64,000 bases of DNA from Melitaea cinxia (taxonomy: Eukaryota; Arthropoda; Insecta; Lepidoptera; Nymphalidae), in contig NC_059404.1 in assembly GCF_905220565.1 (NCBI RefSeq), positions 9,700,472 to 9,764,471 of the forward strand, read 5' to 3'. Below, piece after piece: positions 11,410-22,480 of this stretch. Position numbers and translations under genes: made by a program. Under the pieces are notes generated by a model, which searched no databases, was not told where the DNA came from, and was given only the letters and a program-made list of their open reading frames with translations. Within the stretch, counting starts at the first letter, position 1; every line of letters begins with the position of its first letter.

Positions 11410-14270
11410 GTTTTAAAATTACAAAATCAACTAGTCTAGGTTTCTAATCATTGAATAGGGTTTTGAAATATTATTTCCTGACAGTGATATCCCTATGTGT
11501 ACCTAGTTTAAGGTGTAAACTTTTTGTAAATAATTTCATTCACACTTTTGAAACTTTTTTTTAATGTTAAGATTATGTAGGTGGACTTCTACAAATAATC
11601 GTTTCATAATATAAATACTATATCAATGTTTTTAACGGCCTAGATTTTTAAGATTTATTTAAAGTCCTTTATTAACAACATTTTAGTAATTATTATGTTG
11701 ATTAGCTAAGAGACTAATCAAAGGCTGACTTATGCTACTTATAGACTTTGGTATTGACGACGTACCATTCCGTAGAAGTAATAGAAGTCATTTTAGATTG
11801 TTCCGAATTAATTATAAATCCATCTATTCTGTATACACATTATGTTTTGATTATAAAAAGCATTTATCGCTGTAGAAAATATAAATAAAAAATATCAGTC
11901 GTTAGAACACAGGATACAAGTGTTATGTTCGGACGTATGAAAGACAGATATTTATATACATAAAGGCACCATTATCTTACTCGATGTGCAAAGTCAGATT
12001 ACTAGATTCCTTGTCCGACAGTTATATTAGTCTTTCCTTTACGTGGGGAAAATTCTCATGGATACCCTTCCAGCGCCGGGGTACCGGAGAGGTTATGTTA
12101 GACTTTTACTGATCAAAAACCACTACGTGTGAGCAGTCATCTGCCTGGGTAGGGTGAGATGGAGTCGCGCTAGCATTCTCCACCTCAGTTATGTGTAGTC
12201 CTAGTCTAACTTAAAAGCTTCATACTGCGTAAAATGCAACGGAATTGACATCCACATCGAGTATGTACTTTTTTTTAATTCTTTACTACAGCCATACAGT
12301 CTTAAAAACTAAGTCGGCTAAAGTCAGGTTAGTTTTTCGCAAATTTTAATTATAATTATGACTAAATTTATAAGAGAGCTAGAAATCAAAACAGTTTTAG
12401 TTTTGCAATATTCTTTTAGAATGCATGATGTTTTTAAAAACACTTTATATTTAAATATTATACTTTATAGTCAGTAACAAAACGTGGTATGAAAGCCAAA
12501 CGCTTTACAAATCGAGACTAGTTAAGAGAAAATCGTTATTATCGCTTCTTTCCTTTCTACCACTCAATGCGTAACTTTTTTTATAAGTATTTAAGAAATA
12601 AAATCACCGTCTAAAACAGTAGCATGTTAATAAAATGTTGTTTCGAATTGTCATCATGAACCAACAAATAAAGTAGTCGTGAAATTATTCTGTTCTCGTT
12701 CCTAAAGCTATTTCAAAAGCCAAACGCGGAAAGAAATTAAATCGGATGGAAACGGGAATGAGAACTGGCGAATAAATTCCGATTCTAACTGTAGGTTTAT
12801 GCTTTAAATATCTGGTTTAATGAAGTACCTACCCGCTCTTCTCGTGCTACGTAGTTTTAGAGTTTTTAAACGTCGCAAAAAATTAAATATAAATGGAAAA
12901 GTTTGTTGCGGATTTCAATGGTAAATAAATCCTAATTTTTTAGGGGATATACAACTGGGTAACTGTTTTAACCGCGGTTTTATCGAGCTGTTTTAAGGTC
13001 CAAATCTTAAGAACTAACATTTTATTAGATTGAATTTGACGAAGTTCTTATAGTCTAATTGACACAGCTATATAGCTCTATTGTACCAAATAATTGAAAA
13101 GAATTAATTTACATAGTATAATGATAGTAGAATTTTGTTACGAAATAGTATTTAACTGACTATCTTTTTACCGATGTTGCCTTTAACTATGGGATCTTGT
13201 AACTAAATTTTACTTACTAAAAGAGAATGTATCCGTAAAAGCTATATCAAAAATATAATTTATTCCAGTGAATACCGTCTAGATCATTTTTACGTTATTT
13301 TAATAATAAACATGTTCTTTTAAGATTTAGAACATCAATGGCATCGAGAGGATCCCTACTCTAACTTAAGGGTTGTTCTTATTAGGACGAGTCATTTATA
13401 ACAGACATGTGACGCATAAACGTTAAATGCTCAAACACGATAGGACGCCGTGTTCCGTAAAGTATCCCGAAAATCGCAATGACTTCCGCGACACACAGCA
13501 ATCATCAGTGTTATTTTGGTACAATTAACCATTGAAATACACGATGTATTTCAATCAAAAATAACACAGTATTACCTCGTGGCGCATGCATGACTCTTGG
13601 TTAGACAGAGCGAGGGCCACACTGGGGAGATGTACGAGCTTTAGTCGGTTTTGTATACAATAGTATCGCTACGTAGTCGCGCCTGCAATTGCTTTACCTA
13701 TACATACTCAAAACGACATCGATAAAGGTTATTAATACTTAAATAACGCTAAACGCTAGAGCTGAGCTAAAAACGCTGCAATACATTCACTGCGGTGCTC
13801 GCACTATTTCGTGAAAATTCACTGAATAACATTATGGTCATGACATTTAATAATTGGTTGAATAGTTAATGACCGCGAAACTTATATCAGACACATATGT
13901 ATAAACGTACATACGGAAACAGTTTCGAATAATAATATTTTGAAAATAGAACAGAGGTTAAATGAAGATTAAAAATATATTTTCTGTTCAAAATAATAAT
14001 GCAAAAAAAATTGGTAATGCCAGATTAAAAAAATATACCTATAGATATGTATTAGTGAAATGCATACTGAATTATCGAAACGAAAGCATAGTGTTTATTT
14101 CAGACCCTTCCTTTGTATGCGAGTAGAAAAAGTAAGTAGCTTATAGAAGACTACTACACCAGAAACATCACAAACGCGTTCACAACCTTAACACTAAATC
14201 ATTTTTAATAATAAATAATCACTAGAAATTTTAATAACACATAGAGTAGTAGTAATATAGCTATAAAATA
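11410..14270. other. Intergenic, no supported gene
   Basis: Mostly AT-rich. A less AT-rich stretch at about 13340-13700 contains a compound palindrome at 13500-13568. Around 12050-12200 is a block of higher GC that may be an old transposon fragment, but I could not place it. Confidence 0.4.
13500..13568. repeat. Compound imperfect palindrome
   Basis: Inner arms 'attgaaatac' and 'gtatttcaat' are separated by 5 bases. Outer arms 'gtgttatttt' and 'aaaataacac' lie about 14 bases further out on the left and 1-2 bases out on the right. Could fold as a hairpin with an asymmetric bulge. Function unknown. Confidence 0.6.
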
Positions 14271-14278
14271 GTATTTTT

Positions 14279-14340
14279 AAACGGTTTTATTTAGCTCACC
14301 CCGTTTGTTAAACGGTTTTATTTAGCTCACCCCGTTTGTT
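14279..14340 (+). repeat. Two direct 31-bp units at the left end of the Helentron
   Basis: Exact tandem repeat of a 31-bp unit (14279-14309 and 14310-14340) beginning 'aaacggttttatttagctca'. Its first 11 bases (AAACGGTTTTA) are the exact reverse complement of TAAAACCGTTT found near the right end of both element copies (within 15864-15880 and 23196-23212). This matches the asymmetric terminal inverted repeats described for Helentron-type rolling-circle transposons. Confidence 0.75.
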
Positions 14341-14487
14341 TTATTTTTTTTTCATTATTTATTCTTGGGTCAAATTTAGTAATTCAAATTTCACCCTCTT
14401 CCTGTCAACCGATTAATCTGAAATTTTGTATACACTTTGGATTTTGGTGACAATACAATTATGTTTATTCATTATCATTATAAATTC

Positions 14488-15075
14488 AAGATGGCCGCTG
14501 CTACAAAATGGCGGATAATTTATGTTTTATTAATCCCATCAATATGGGTATCAAATGAAAGGGCTCAACAAGCAGAATACAATATACTATAAAAAATTGA
14601 AAACCAAGATGGCGGCCGCTACAAAATGGCGGATAACGTAGGTTTTATCAATCCCATCAATATGGGTATCAAATGAAAGGGCTCAACAAGCAGAATACAA
14701 TATACTATAAAAAATTGAAATACAAGATGGCGGCCGCTACAAAATGGCGGATAACGTAGGTTTTATCGATCCCATCAGTATGGGTATCAAATGAAAGTGC
14801 TCAACCAGTATAATCAATGTACTATATAAAATTAAAATCCAAGATGGCGGCCTCTACAAAATGGCGGATAACTTAGGTTTTATCAATCCCATCAACATGA
14901 GTATCAAATGAAAGGTCTCAACAAGTAGAATACAATTTACTATGCAAAATTGAAATCTAAGCTGGCCGCCGCTACCAAATGTCTGATAACAATTTTTTAT
15001 CAATCCCACCAATATGGGTATCAAATAAAAGGGCTTGACAAGAAGAATACAGTGCACTATACAACCTCAATATTT
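14488..15075 (+). repeat. Five ~118-bp tandem repeats, Helentron leader
   Basis: Unit starts near 14488, 14606, 14724, 14841 and 14959, each beginning 'aagatggc' or a variant and containing 'caaaatggcggataa', 'atcaatatgggtatcaaatg' and 'gaatacaat'. The downstream copy has four such units at 16052-16522. Confidence 0.85.
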
Positions 15076-15152
15076 AAGATGGGCCTTGCAATAATGAAGC
15101 ACTAAATGAATTAAACAGAATGCGAAATAAAAACTAAAAACTAGAAAATAAA

Positions 15153-15902
15153 AATAGGTAAAAAAACTTTTTAAGTTAAACGGTTTTATGTTAAACATAC
15201 ATTGCAATGTTTAAGATAAATGTACTAAAAACCAAAAAATAATAAAATAGATACAGTCGTGGGAATTATAAACATATGCATAGACTAGACTAAAATAAAA
15301 CCGTGGGGCACGTCAATTGTCTACAAATTATCGACTTAATGTGCGATAGAAGTATCGTTTAATTCGTCGTTAAAATAGGCAGTTGGCCCGCAGACGGTGA
15401 AGAAATTACTTACTATTTTCTTGCTCATGGAAATTCCAATAGTTATACACTCTATGTAAATAAAAGAGATGTTTCAACTAGTTTATCGTTGGACATTCAC
15501 ACTGTTGGCTGGCGAGGAATCGTTTCTGCTCGTAGTTTGTCTTTAATCGACAAAACATATGATAAAAGTACTACTCGCTCACCACTATGAAACCCTAAAA
15601 CTCGCTTATAATCGAGCTTGCTAGCTTGTTTCCACATTCTAGCCCTACTTATCACACGTCCATCGTTGTCGGTTGAACAGCTGCCTAATTATAGTGTAAC
15701 ATTACAAAACAAACATTTTAATCAACGATTGTAGACAATTGACGTGCCCCACGGTTTTATTTTAGTCTAGTCTATGCATATGTTTATAATTCCCACGACT
15801 GTATCTATTTTATTATTTTTTGGTTTTTAGTACATTTATCTTAAACATTGCAATGTATGTTTAACATAAAACCGTTTAACTTAAAAAGTTTTTTTACCTA
15901 TT
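15153..15902. repeat. Long inverted-repeat unit, 3' end of the deleted Helentron
   Basis: Arms of about 174 bp at 15153-15326 and 15729-15902 with a ~400-bp central segment. Nearly identical to the unit at 22481-23234 and follows the same helicase-gene tail. Confidence 0.85.
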
Positions 15903-16051
15903 TTTTTTTTATTTATTTTTTATTATTCTTGGGTCAAATTTAGTAATTCAAATTTCACCCTCTTCTTGTCAACCGATTGATCTGAAATTTTGTATACACT
16001 TTGGATTTTGGTGACAATACAATTATGTTTATTTATTATCATTATAAATTC

Positions 16052-16522
16052 AAGATGGCCGCCGCTACAAAATGGCGGATAATTTATGTTTTATTAATCC
16101 CATCAATATGGGTATCAAATGAAAGGGCTCAACAAGCAGAATACAATATACTATAAAAAATTGAAATACAAGATGTCGGCCGCTACAAAATGGCGGATAA
16201 CGTAGGTTTTATCGATCCCATCAATATGAGTATCAAATGAAAGTGCTCAACCAGTATAATACAATGTACTATATAAAATTAAAATCCAAGATGGCGGCCT
16301 CTACAAAATGGCGGATAACTTAGGTTTTATCAATCCCATCAACATGGGTATCAAATGAAAGGTCTCAACAAGTAGAATACAATTTACTATGCAAAATTGA
16401 AATCTAAGATGTCCGCCGCTACCAAATGGCTGATAACAATTTTTTATCAATCTCACCAATATGAGTATCAAATAAAAGGGCTTGACAAGAAGAATACAGT
16501 GCACTATACAACCTCAATATTT
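16052..16522 (+). repeat. Four ~118-bp tandem repeats, Helentron leader
   Basis: Units start at about 16052, 16170, 16288 and 16406. Same family as 14488-15075, with one unit fewer. Confidence 0.85.
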
Positions 16523-16616
16523 AAGATGGGCGCAGCCACCAAATGACGTATAATAATAAGATTTAAATTTAGAAATTGAATCTGTAATTTAGGTATCTGA
16601 TTAATCCAGCCTGAAT

Positions 16617-16782
16617 CCACCACCCAAGTCAAGATTTTGTATCGTGTTGAGGACTGTGTGGCGTTAGGGTGGCTAAAAATGATACGTCGTTAGCGGTACA
16701 CCACCCAAGTTAAGGTGAAAGGTTAAAACGCGCCGAGAACTGTATGGCATTAGGGTGGATAAAAATGATATGTCGTTAGCGT
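16617..16782 (+). repeat. 83-bp direct duplication upstream of the Helentron coding region
   Basis: Two diverged copies, each running 'accacccaagt' ... 'gttagggtgg' ... 'aaaaatgata' ... 'tcgttagcg', about 83 bp apart. It sits 80 bp before the first start codon and may be part of the promoter; that role is inference. Confidence 0.7.
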
Positions 16783-16862
16783 TTTCCCCTCAAGACTCAG
16801 GCGCATCTTGTTGTACATAGCCTTGCCCCTTTATTGGACCTCTGGGGGGGTCGACCGTTTAA

Positions 16863-17990
16863 ATGTCCATTACTCGTGGGAACAAAATGGTAAAAAAAAA
16901 TATAAAAAATACAAACACAAATAAAACAGAAACTGCAACACAACGTAAACGAAGGCTTCAAAAAGCGAAAGAAAAGTATAAAGCAAAACGAGCTAAAGAA
17001 AGTAAAGGTGATAGAAATAGTCGATTACAGAAACGACGGGAACAATTAGCGTCAAAAACACCTGAGCAATATGAGGCCAGGTTAAAAAAGCAACGTCAGC
17101 GATATACACAAATGACGGCGTCAGAAACGCCTGAAGAATATGAAGCCAGGTTAACAAAGCAACGTGAGCGATACACACAGATGATAGCGTCAGAAACGCC
17201 TGAAGAATATGAAGCCAGGTTAACAAAACAACGGGAGCGATACACACAGATGATAGCGTCAGAAACGCCTGAAGAATATGAAGCCAGGTTAACAAAACAA
17301 CGGGAGCGATACACACAGATGATAGCGTCAGAAACGCCTGAAGAATATGAAGCCAGGTTAACAAAACAACGGGAGCGATACACACAGATGATAGCATCAG
17401 AAACGCCTGAAGAATATGAAGACAGGTTAACAAAACAACGGGAGCGATATACACAGATGGTAGCGTCAGAAACGCCTGAAGAATATAAAGTTAGATTAAT
17501 ACAAAGCCGTGAAAGACACAGACAGCAGTTGGGTTCAGAAACGCCTGAACATCGCGATACGAGGTTAAATAAACAACGAGAGCGTACCCAGCAATGCAGA
17601 GCTAATAATCTGCAGGCATTCGAGAATGCTATTAACACAATTTGTATACATGTTTGTGATATTTGTACCAAACGTTGTTATCCTAATCAAGTTCGTACAG
17701 TTCGGTACAACGCTGCTGCATTAACATACTTACCTGTGGAGTTAACTTCGAAAATATCATTGTTATTATGTTCCCGCTGTCAAACACATGTTACTAGTAA
17801 TAAAACAACAGCACCACCAAAAGCTTACTGGAATAATCTGGATCCAGGTTCTATACCAGACGTTATTCAAACATTGACACAGGCGGAACAACGTTTGCTG
17901 TGCAGAATAATTCCCTTTGTTAAAATCGTGAAATTTAGTGGCCTCTATGGGCAGTACGGTTTTCGCGGACAGGCAGTTTTATTTGCCTAA
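16863..17990 (+). pseudogene. Helentron polyprotein part 1: STPR repeats, Cys motif, start of DUF6570
   Basis: 375 residues. A Lys/Arg-rich N-terminus leads into eight tandem 23-residue repeats (17049-17600, exactly 69 bp each) with the pattern ASETPEEYEARL then TKQRERYTQMI. This is the spacing and composition of the STPR (score-and-three peptide repeat) DNA-binding domain known from the silkworm factor FMBP-1. Then comes a cysteine motif (CDICTKRC ... CSRC) followed by LTQAEQRLLCRIIPFVKI and GQYGFRGQAVLFA, which resembles the DUF6570 domain common in animal Helitron proteins. The frame ends at TAA 17988-17990. The same frame reads on without further stops into the next segment, so the stop looks like a point mutation (CAA to TAA is the simplest reading) inside DUF6570. 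I chose ATG 16863 as the first Met of the frame; the Met eight residues later is an alternative. Confidence 0.8.
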
Positions 17991-18728
17991 GATATCTTTG
18001 AAGTCAGTGAAAGACTGCCTAGTATGCTACCAAGATCTGCAAGCCAGGTAGGCATTATTGTAGTAACCGAACGATTAGAAAATTTGAACATCACCAGGGA
18101 ATTCACAATATGTCGCGAAAAAGTCTATAGTGCTTTAAGATGGTTAATCAGAAATAATCCGCTTTACAAAGATGTACGTATTGACGACAATGCCCAAATT
18201 AGTGACCAGGAGTTAGTACGACTTAGTGTGCCCGAATTGTCTGAAGATGAAGCGTCCGAAAGGAATGAAAATGAAATTCGAAATGCATTCATTCCAATTA
18301 ATAATGTTGCAAGAATTATTCGAGCTTCATGGCATCAAGGTGACTACAACGTCTTTACTTCGCGATATGCTGGTGTACAATGTAGTGCTATGTCGTTGGC
18401 GAACATTGTCCGAGCTGCAATCCTAAGCCCTAATCAATGGGACGTCAATATTCTGAATGCTAATATGTTAGCGGGTGACTCCTTATATTGCTGGATTCGT
18501 ACCCAGCTTGATCCTACTGAACTGGATGAAACAGGATATTTAGAGATACGAAACTTTCATATCGTCAGGCAAAGTTTACAAATGAATGAATGCCGATTTT
18601 CTATAGAATATGATGAAGACACTCTTTTATTCGGGAGTCTCCAAGATTCTGTAAATACCAATAATATCGGCATTACATTACATACAGCTTTAAATAGATT
18701 ATTTGATAGTCATTCTTCAGGAAATTGA
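17991..18728 (+). pseudogene. Helentron polyprotein part 2: end of DUF6570 and C76-like protease
   Basis: Same frame as the previous segment. The first in-frame ATG is 18024, but the domain begins right after the stop at 17988. The first ~60 residues finish DUF6570 (ALRWLIRNNPLYKDV). Then SWHQGDYNVFTSRYAGVQCS matches the N-terminal active-site region of peptidase C76-like/OTU-like cysteine proteases found in animal rolling-circle transposons: an HQGD string, then a Gln-Cys pair with the candidate nucleophile Cys at 18381-18383. A conserved-looking GDSLYCWI follows. The segment stops at TGA 18726. The rest of the protease, including the candidate catalytic His in FADSH (18791-18793), continues in the frame one base back, which fits a single-base deletion near 18725. 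Substrate is unknown; ubiquitin-like removal is only a family-level guess. Confidence 0.65.
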
Positions 18729-20020
18729 CAGCGTCAAATAAATCTGTTAGCGTATTTCGTGGTGAAGACAAATACTATTTTGCTGACTCCCATTCTTGTG
18801 GCCCAAAAGGAAAACCAACACCAGAAAATGGCAAAGCCTGTGTTATAGAATGCGACAACTAACAAGAACTGTGCCGCATCTGTAAAAGATGCCTCGGATC
18901 CCGTAATATCGCGTACACCCTTACACGCGTAGACGTACATTTGAGGGAAAATATTATCACTCGTCAGGGTGTTCAAGTACAGCAACAGGAAGATGCCATC
19001 ACTCATCAGGATGTACAAGTACAACAACCGCTTTCGAATCTGAGATCTGAAACTATACCTATACAAACATCTGTAATGTTGCCTATTGATAGCGTCCAAC
19101 CTGATGTTGAAGATGAGCTAGAGGTATCTGAAAATGTAAACGAAATCAGAAGAAAGACGAATAATAATATTGCGAATGAAGCTTATGAGTTAAAAGCAGA
19201 AGAGTTCGCATGGTATCAGCTTTTCCCGTATGGTAAAAATGGTTTGAAAGAACAACGGCCCGTAAATATAAGTCCTTTGGATTACTATCAATTTCGTTTA
19301 TTAGGTGCTGATGTTAGATTTCAGCGCAACGATTACCTATTCTATGCTCTATCAATGTTTGAGTACTATCGAGTTAAATCAACCATTGCAGCTTGTGCTA
19401 GAAAAGTTGAAGGTGAAAACGGCAATCGAGTGGAAGACCTGCACTTATATTTAAAAAATCTAAGAGGTTCCGCTGCTTATTGGCCTAGTGCTCTTAGTGA
19501 TCTTATAGCACAAATCAGATGTTTAGGACCTCCCACTTATTTTGTTACATTGAGCTGCAATGATCTTCACTGGAAGGATATGAAAAGAGGTCTCCTTGTT
19601 AGTGATGGTAAACAGCACATTGACCCAGATGACATAGATATTCAGGAAACCCAGAGACTCATCGAGATGTATCCAGTTGTTGTGAGTAGACATTTTATGG
19701 TACGTGTTAATGCGCTAATGCAGTTTCTTAAAACTGATACTGAAATATTTGGCGGTAAAGTTAAAGATCATTGGTGGCGAATCGAGTTTCAGAACCGAGG
19801 AAGTCCTCATTTGCATATGGTTGTTTGGATCGAAGATCACCCGTCTGTTGCGACACCTGAAGGAATAGCTCGCATTGATTCAGTCTGTAGTACTGCCATT
19901 CCTCCAGAAACTTCAGAACTATATGAATTAGTTAAAAATTGTCAAATACATCGACACACTAGTACCTGCACGAAAAATAATTCTGTTTGTCGTTTCAACT
20001 TTCCACGCTCGGAATGCTGA
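18725..20020 (+). pseudogene. Helentron polyprotein part 3: protease end and Rep (HUH) domain
   Basis: In frame 2 the sequence resumes with the protease C-terminus (VFRGEDKYYFADSHS), meets TAA at 18860-18862, then reads a CRICKRCLGSRN cysteine motif and the Helitron_like_N/Rep domain to TGA 20018-20020. An open-frame caller would start at TTG 18941; this is unlikely to be a real start. Visible Rep features are a motif-1-like PPTYFVTLSCNDLHW and the HUH metal-binding motif in FQNRGSPHLHMVVW (His codons at 19808 and 19814). A CRFNFPRSEC string follows just before the stop. The TGA falls between the HUH motif and the catalytic tyrosines, so no intact Rep can be made. CGA to TGA is the simplest origin. 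Confidence 0.8.
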
Positions 20021-22465
20021 GAGACACATGTTATTGATCCTTCATCTAACGAATTCATCTACAACGGTGGTCGCATTTGCGTTCTGAAAAGAAAAAGTGA
20101 AGATGGTTGGGTAAATAATTACAGTCCTGCTTTGCTAAAAATGTGGAAAGCCAATATGGATATACAACCGTGTGGTACAAATGAGTCGATTGCGTATTAC
20201 ATCGCTAAATACGTGTCAAAATCAGAACCTACAAACCTAGATGGTGAAGTATCTCGAGCTATTCAACAAATTAGAAGAGAAGAAACTGACGTCTCGCGTA
20301 AGCTGTTTAAAATATGCATGCGCATATTAAGAGAACGTCAAGTTTCAGCCTGCGAATGCGTATTCAGGCTATGCCATTTGAGTATGCGTGACAGCTCGAG
20401 AAAAACAATTTTTGTCAATACTCGTAAAGCGGAACAAAGGTATAAAGTGTTGAAGTTTAATGAAGCTGGTCAAGCAGCAGGATATTGTGCCAATATTTTC
20501 GAACGATATGAAAAGCGACCAGAAGAGCACCCCAACTATGATTTTAACAATATGTGTCTCATAGAATTTGCGATGTTATTTGAGCCACACTACACAAAAC
20601 CGCCACTTATAAATGAAGAGAGCATCGATACCGATGCTTATGCACCGCACGAGCAAACAACAAGAAGGCGTCTTATAACTTTAACAGACAACACAAAAAT
20701 GACTATTAGAAACACGCCAGCTGTAGTACGGGTACCTAACTTCGTAGCAGCTTCTGATCCAGAGTCATATTATTACAGTTTACTAATCCAGTATATGCCG
20801 TATCGCAATGAGGCCGAACTTTTAGGAGAATTTAATAGTGCCAGAGATGCGTTTCTCGCCAACGAAGAAAGTTTAAGACAAACAAACGCCTACTTGGAAA
20901 TATATCGTGAACGTGACAGGCAGCTTGAAAATGCATTCGCGCAAGTACACGCATTTCAGATACTGGAACACGCAGAGCCGATGGAACTAGACCATGAAGA
21001 AGAAGTTCCTTATTTGCCAATGAATGAAGACCAGTTCTTACAGGCTAAGCAGTCTATGAATGCAGGACAAAAGGAAATTTTTACATTAGTTACCCAGTCC
21101 ATACAAAATCAAGTGTCAGGTGCTGAAGAACGTTTAAAAATATTCTTTACAGGAGGAGCTGGTGTGGGCAAGACTTTTCTATTAAAGTTATTACGAGACC
21201 AAATTAATAGGTGCTACGCAAAGGATGCGGTTAAAGTCTGCTCACTAACAGGAGTTGCAGCTAGATTAATAAATGGAGCTACGATACACAGTACTTTAAA
21301 ATTGCCTGTACAGAAAGACGGTCGCATAACAGGTATGTCACCACTGTCCGGAAACTATTTGCGAATAATGAGGCAACAATGGCATCAGACAGAATTTTTG
21401 ATTGTCGACGAGATTTCCATGGTGTCTTATCAAATGTTATGCATGATGGACGCTCGATTAAGGCAAATTAAGAACTGTGAAAATGAGTTTTTTGGAGGAG
21501 TAAACGTATTACTTTTCGGTGATCTTTTACAACTGCCTCCTATAAAACGATCAGGAACACCTGTTTTCAAACAGCCAGAACATCTCCAACCAGCTACACA
21601 TCTCTGGCGTTTATTCACGCTGTGTGAATTAACTGAAAATATGCGTCAGCAAGGTGACCAGACTTTTATTGATATTTTGAATGCTTTGAGAGTCGGTGAG
21701 CTAACAACCCAACATTTTAGTATTTTAATGGGAAGACTTCTTCAAGACACGAGTGATGAGTTTGCAATAGACAAAGCGTTAAGGGTATACCCCACAAATC
21801 AACAAGTTAACGACCACAACTCTGCTGTATTGAATTTGTACAGAAATAATGGTGCTCGCATTTACAAAATAAAAGCGCAGGATCAGCTAGTACACGCCAC
21901 ACGAAATGCAGACAATGTGGATATAGCTACTATAATACCAGCTGATATCAACAAAACTGGGGGATTACCAGCGGAACTGCAAATATTTGTGGGGGCAAAA
22001 GTCATGCTACGGTCCAATGTTGACGTTTCAAAGGGATTAGTAAATGGCGCTATAGGCTACATCAACGAAATCGTTTGGCCTCAATTTCGTCGAACTCAGA
22101 TGTATGCAACAGATGTACCTTCCGTCCGAATTGATTTCGCAAGAGACGGAGTACATCTTATACACCCGAAAGCCATACAGTTTCCAGCTAAGTACAATTA
22201 CGGGACGGCTGAAAGAAGAATGTTGCCTTTAATACTATCATGGGCTTCTACAATACATAAAATGCAGGGCAGCACTGTGGATCACGCAGTCGTATACTTA
22301 GGTGCGAAACTGTTTGAAGAAGGTCAAGCCTACGTGGCTCTTAGTAGAGTAAGATCTTTGCAGGGACTACGTATAGAGGAGTTGGACTGCAATAAACTAA
22401 CGGGCAAGAAACCTTGCAATAATGAAGCACTAAATGAATTAAACAGAATGCGAAATAAAAACTAA
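20021..22465 (+). pseudogene. Helentron polyprotein part 4: Rep tyrosines and PIF1-type helicase
   Basis: Reads in the same frame as part 3; a TTG at 20132 is the computed start but not a likely real one. It opens with the Rep two-tyrosine motif in AYYIAKYVSK (Tyr codons at 20198 and 20210). The PIF1/RecD-like superfamily 1 helicase follows: Walker A GGAGVGKT (near 21152), Walker B VDEISMV (near 21402), FGDLLQLPP, ELTENMRQ, the GAKVMLRSNVD motif, and SWASTIHKMQGST with YVALSRVRS near the C-terminus. All the main helicase motifs look intact. The last 54 bases (22412-22465) are also present at 15084 in the deleted copy. The helicase would unwind donor DNA during rolling-circle transposition (family knowledge). 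Confidence 0.85.
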
Positions 22466-22480
22466 AAACTAGAAAATAAA

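Larger units (their letters stand above)
14279..15902 (+). mobile_element. Internally deleted Helentron copy
   Basis: Order: 31-bp left-end repeats, a leader, five ~118-bp tandem repeats (14488-15075), then at 15084 a jump straight into the last ~54 bases of the helicase gene and the 3' inverted-repeat unit (15153-15902). Compared with the downstream copy it lacks everything between about 16529 and 22411, that is, all coding DNA except the helicase end. The junction shows about one base of shared sequence. It is a non-autonomous derivative of the same element, joined head to tail with it. Confidence 0.8.

Noticed and set aside
15903..16051. A target-site duplication for the Helentron pair
   Set aside because: Rolling-circle elements do not make one, and none is visible at 14278 or 23235.
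14854..16504. 67-residue minus-strand frames, duplicated
   Set aside because: They are antisense readings of the 118-bp Helentron leader repeats.
16993..17671. Long minus-strand open frames (153 and 191 residues) across the STPR array
   Set aside because: They are produced by the 69-bp repeat, which leaves antisense frames open in register. The plus-strand frame has domain support.
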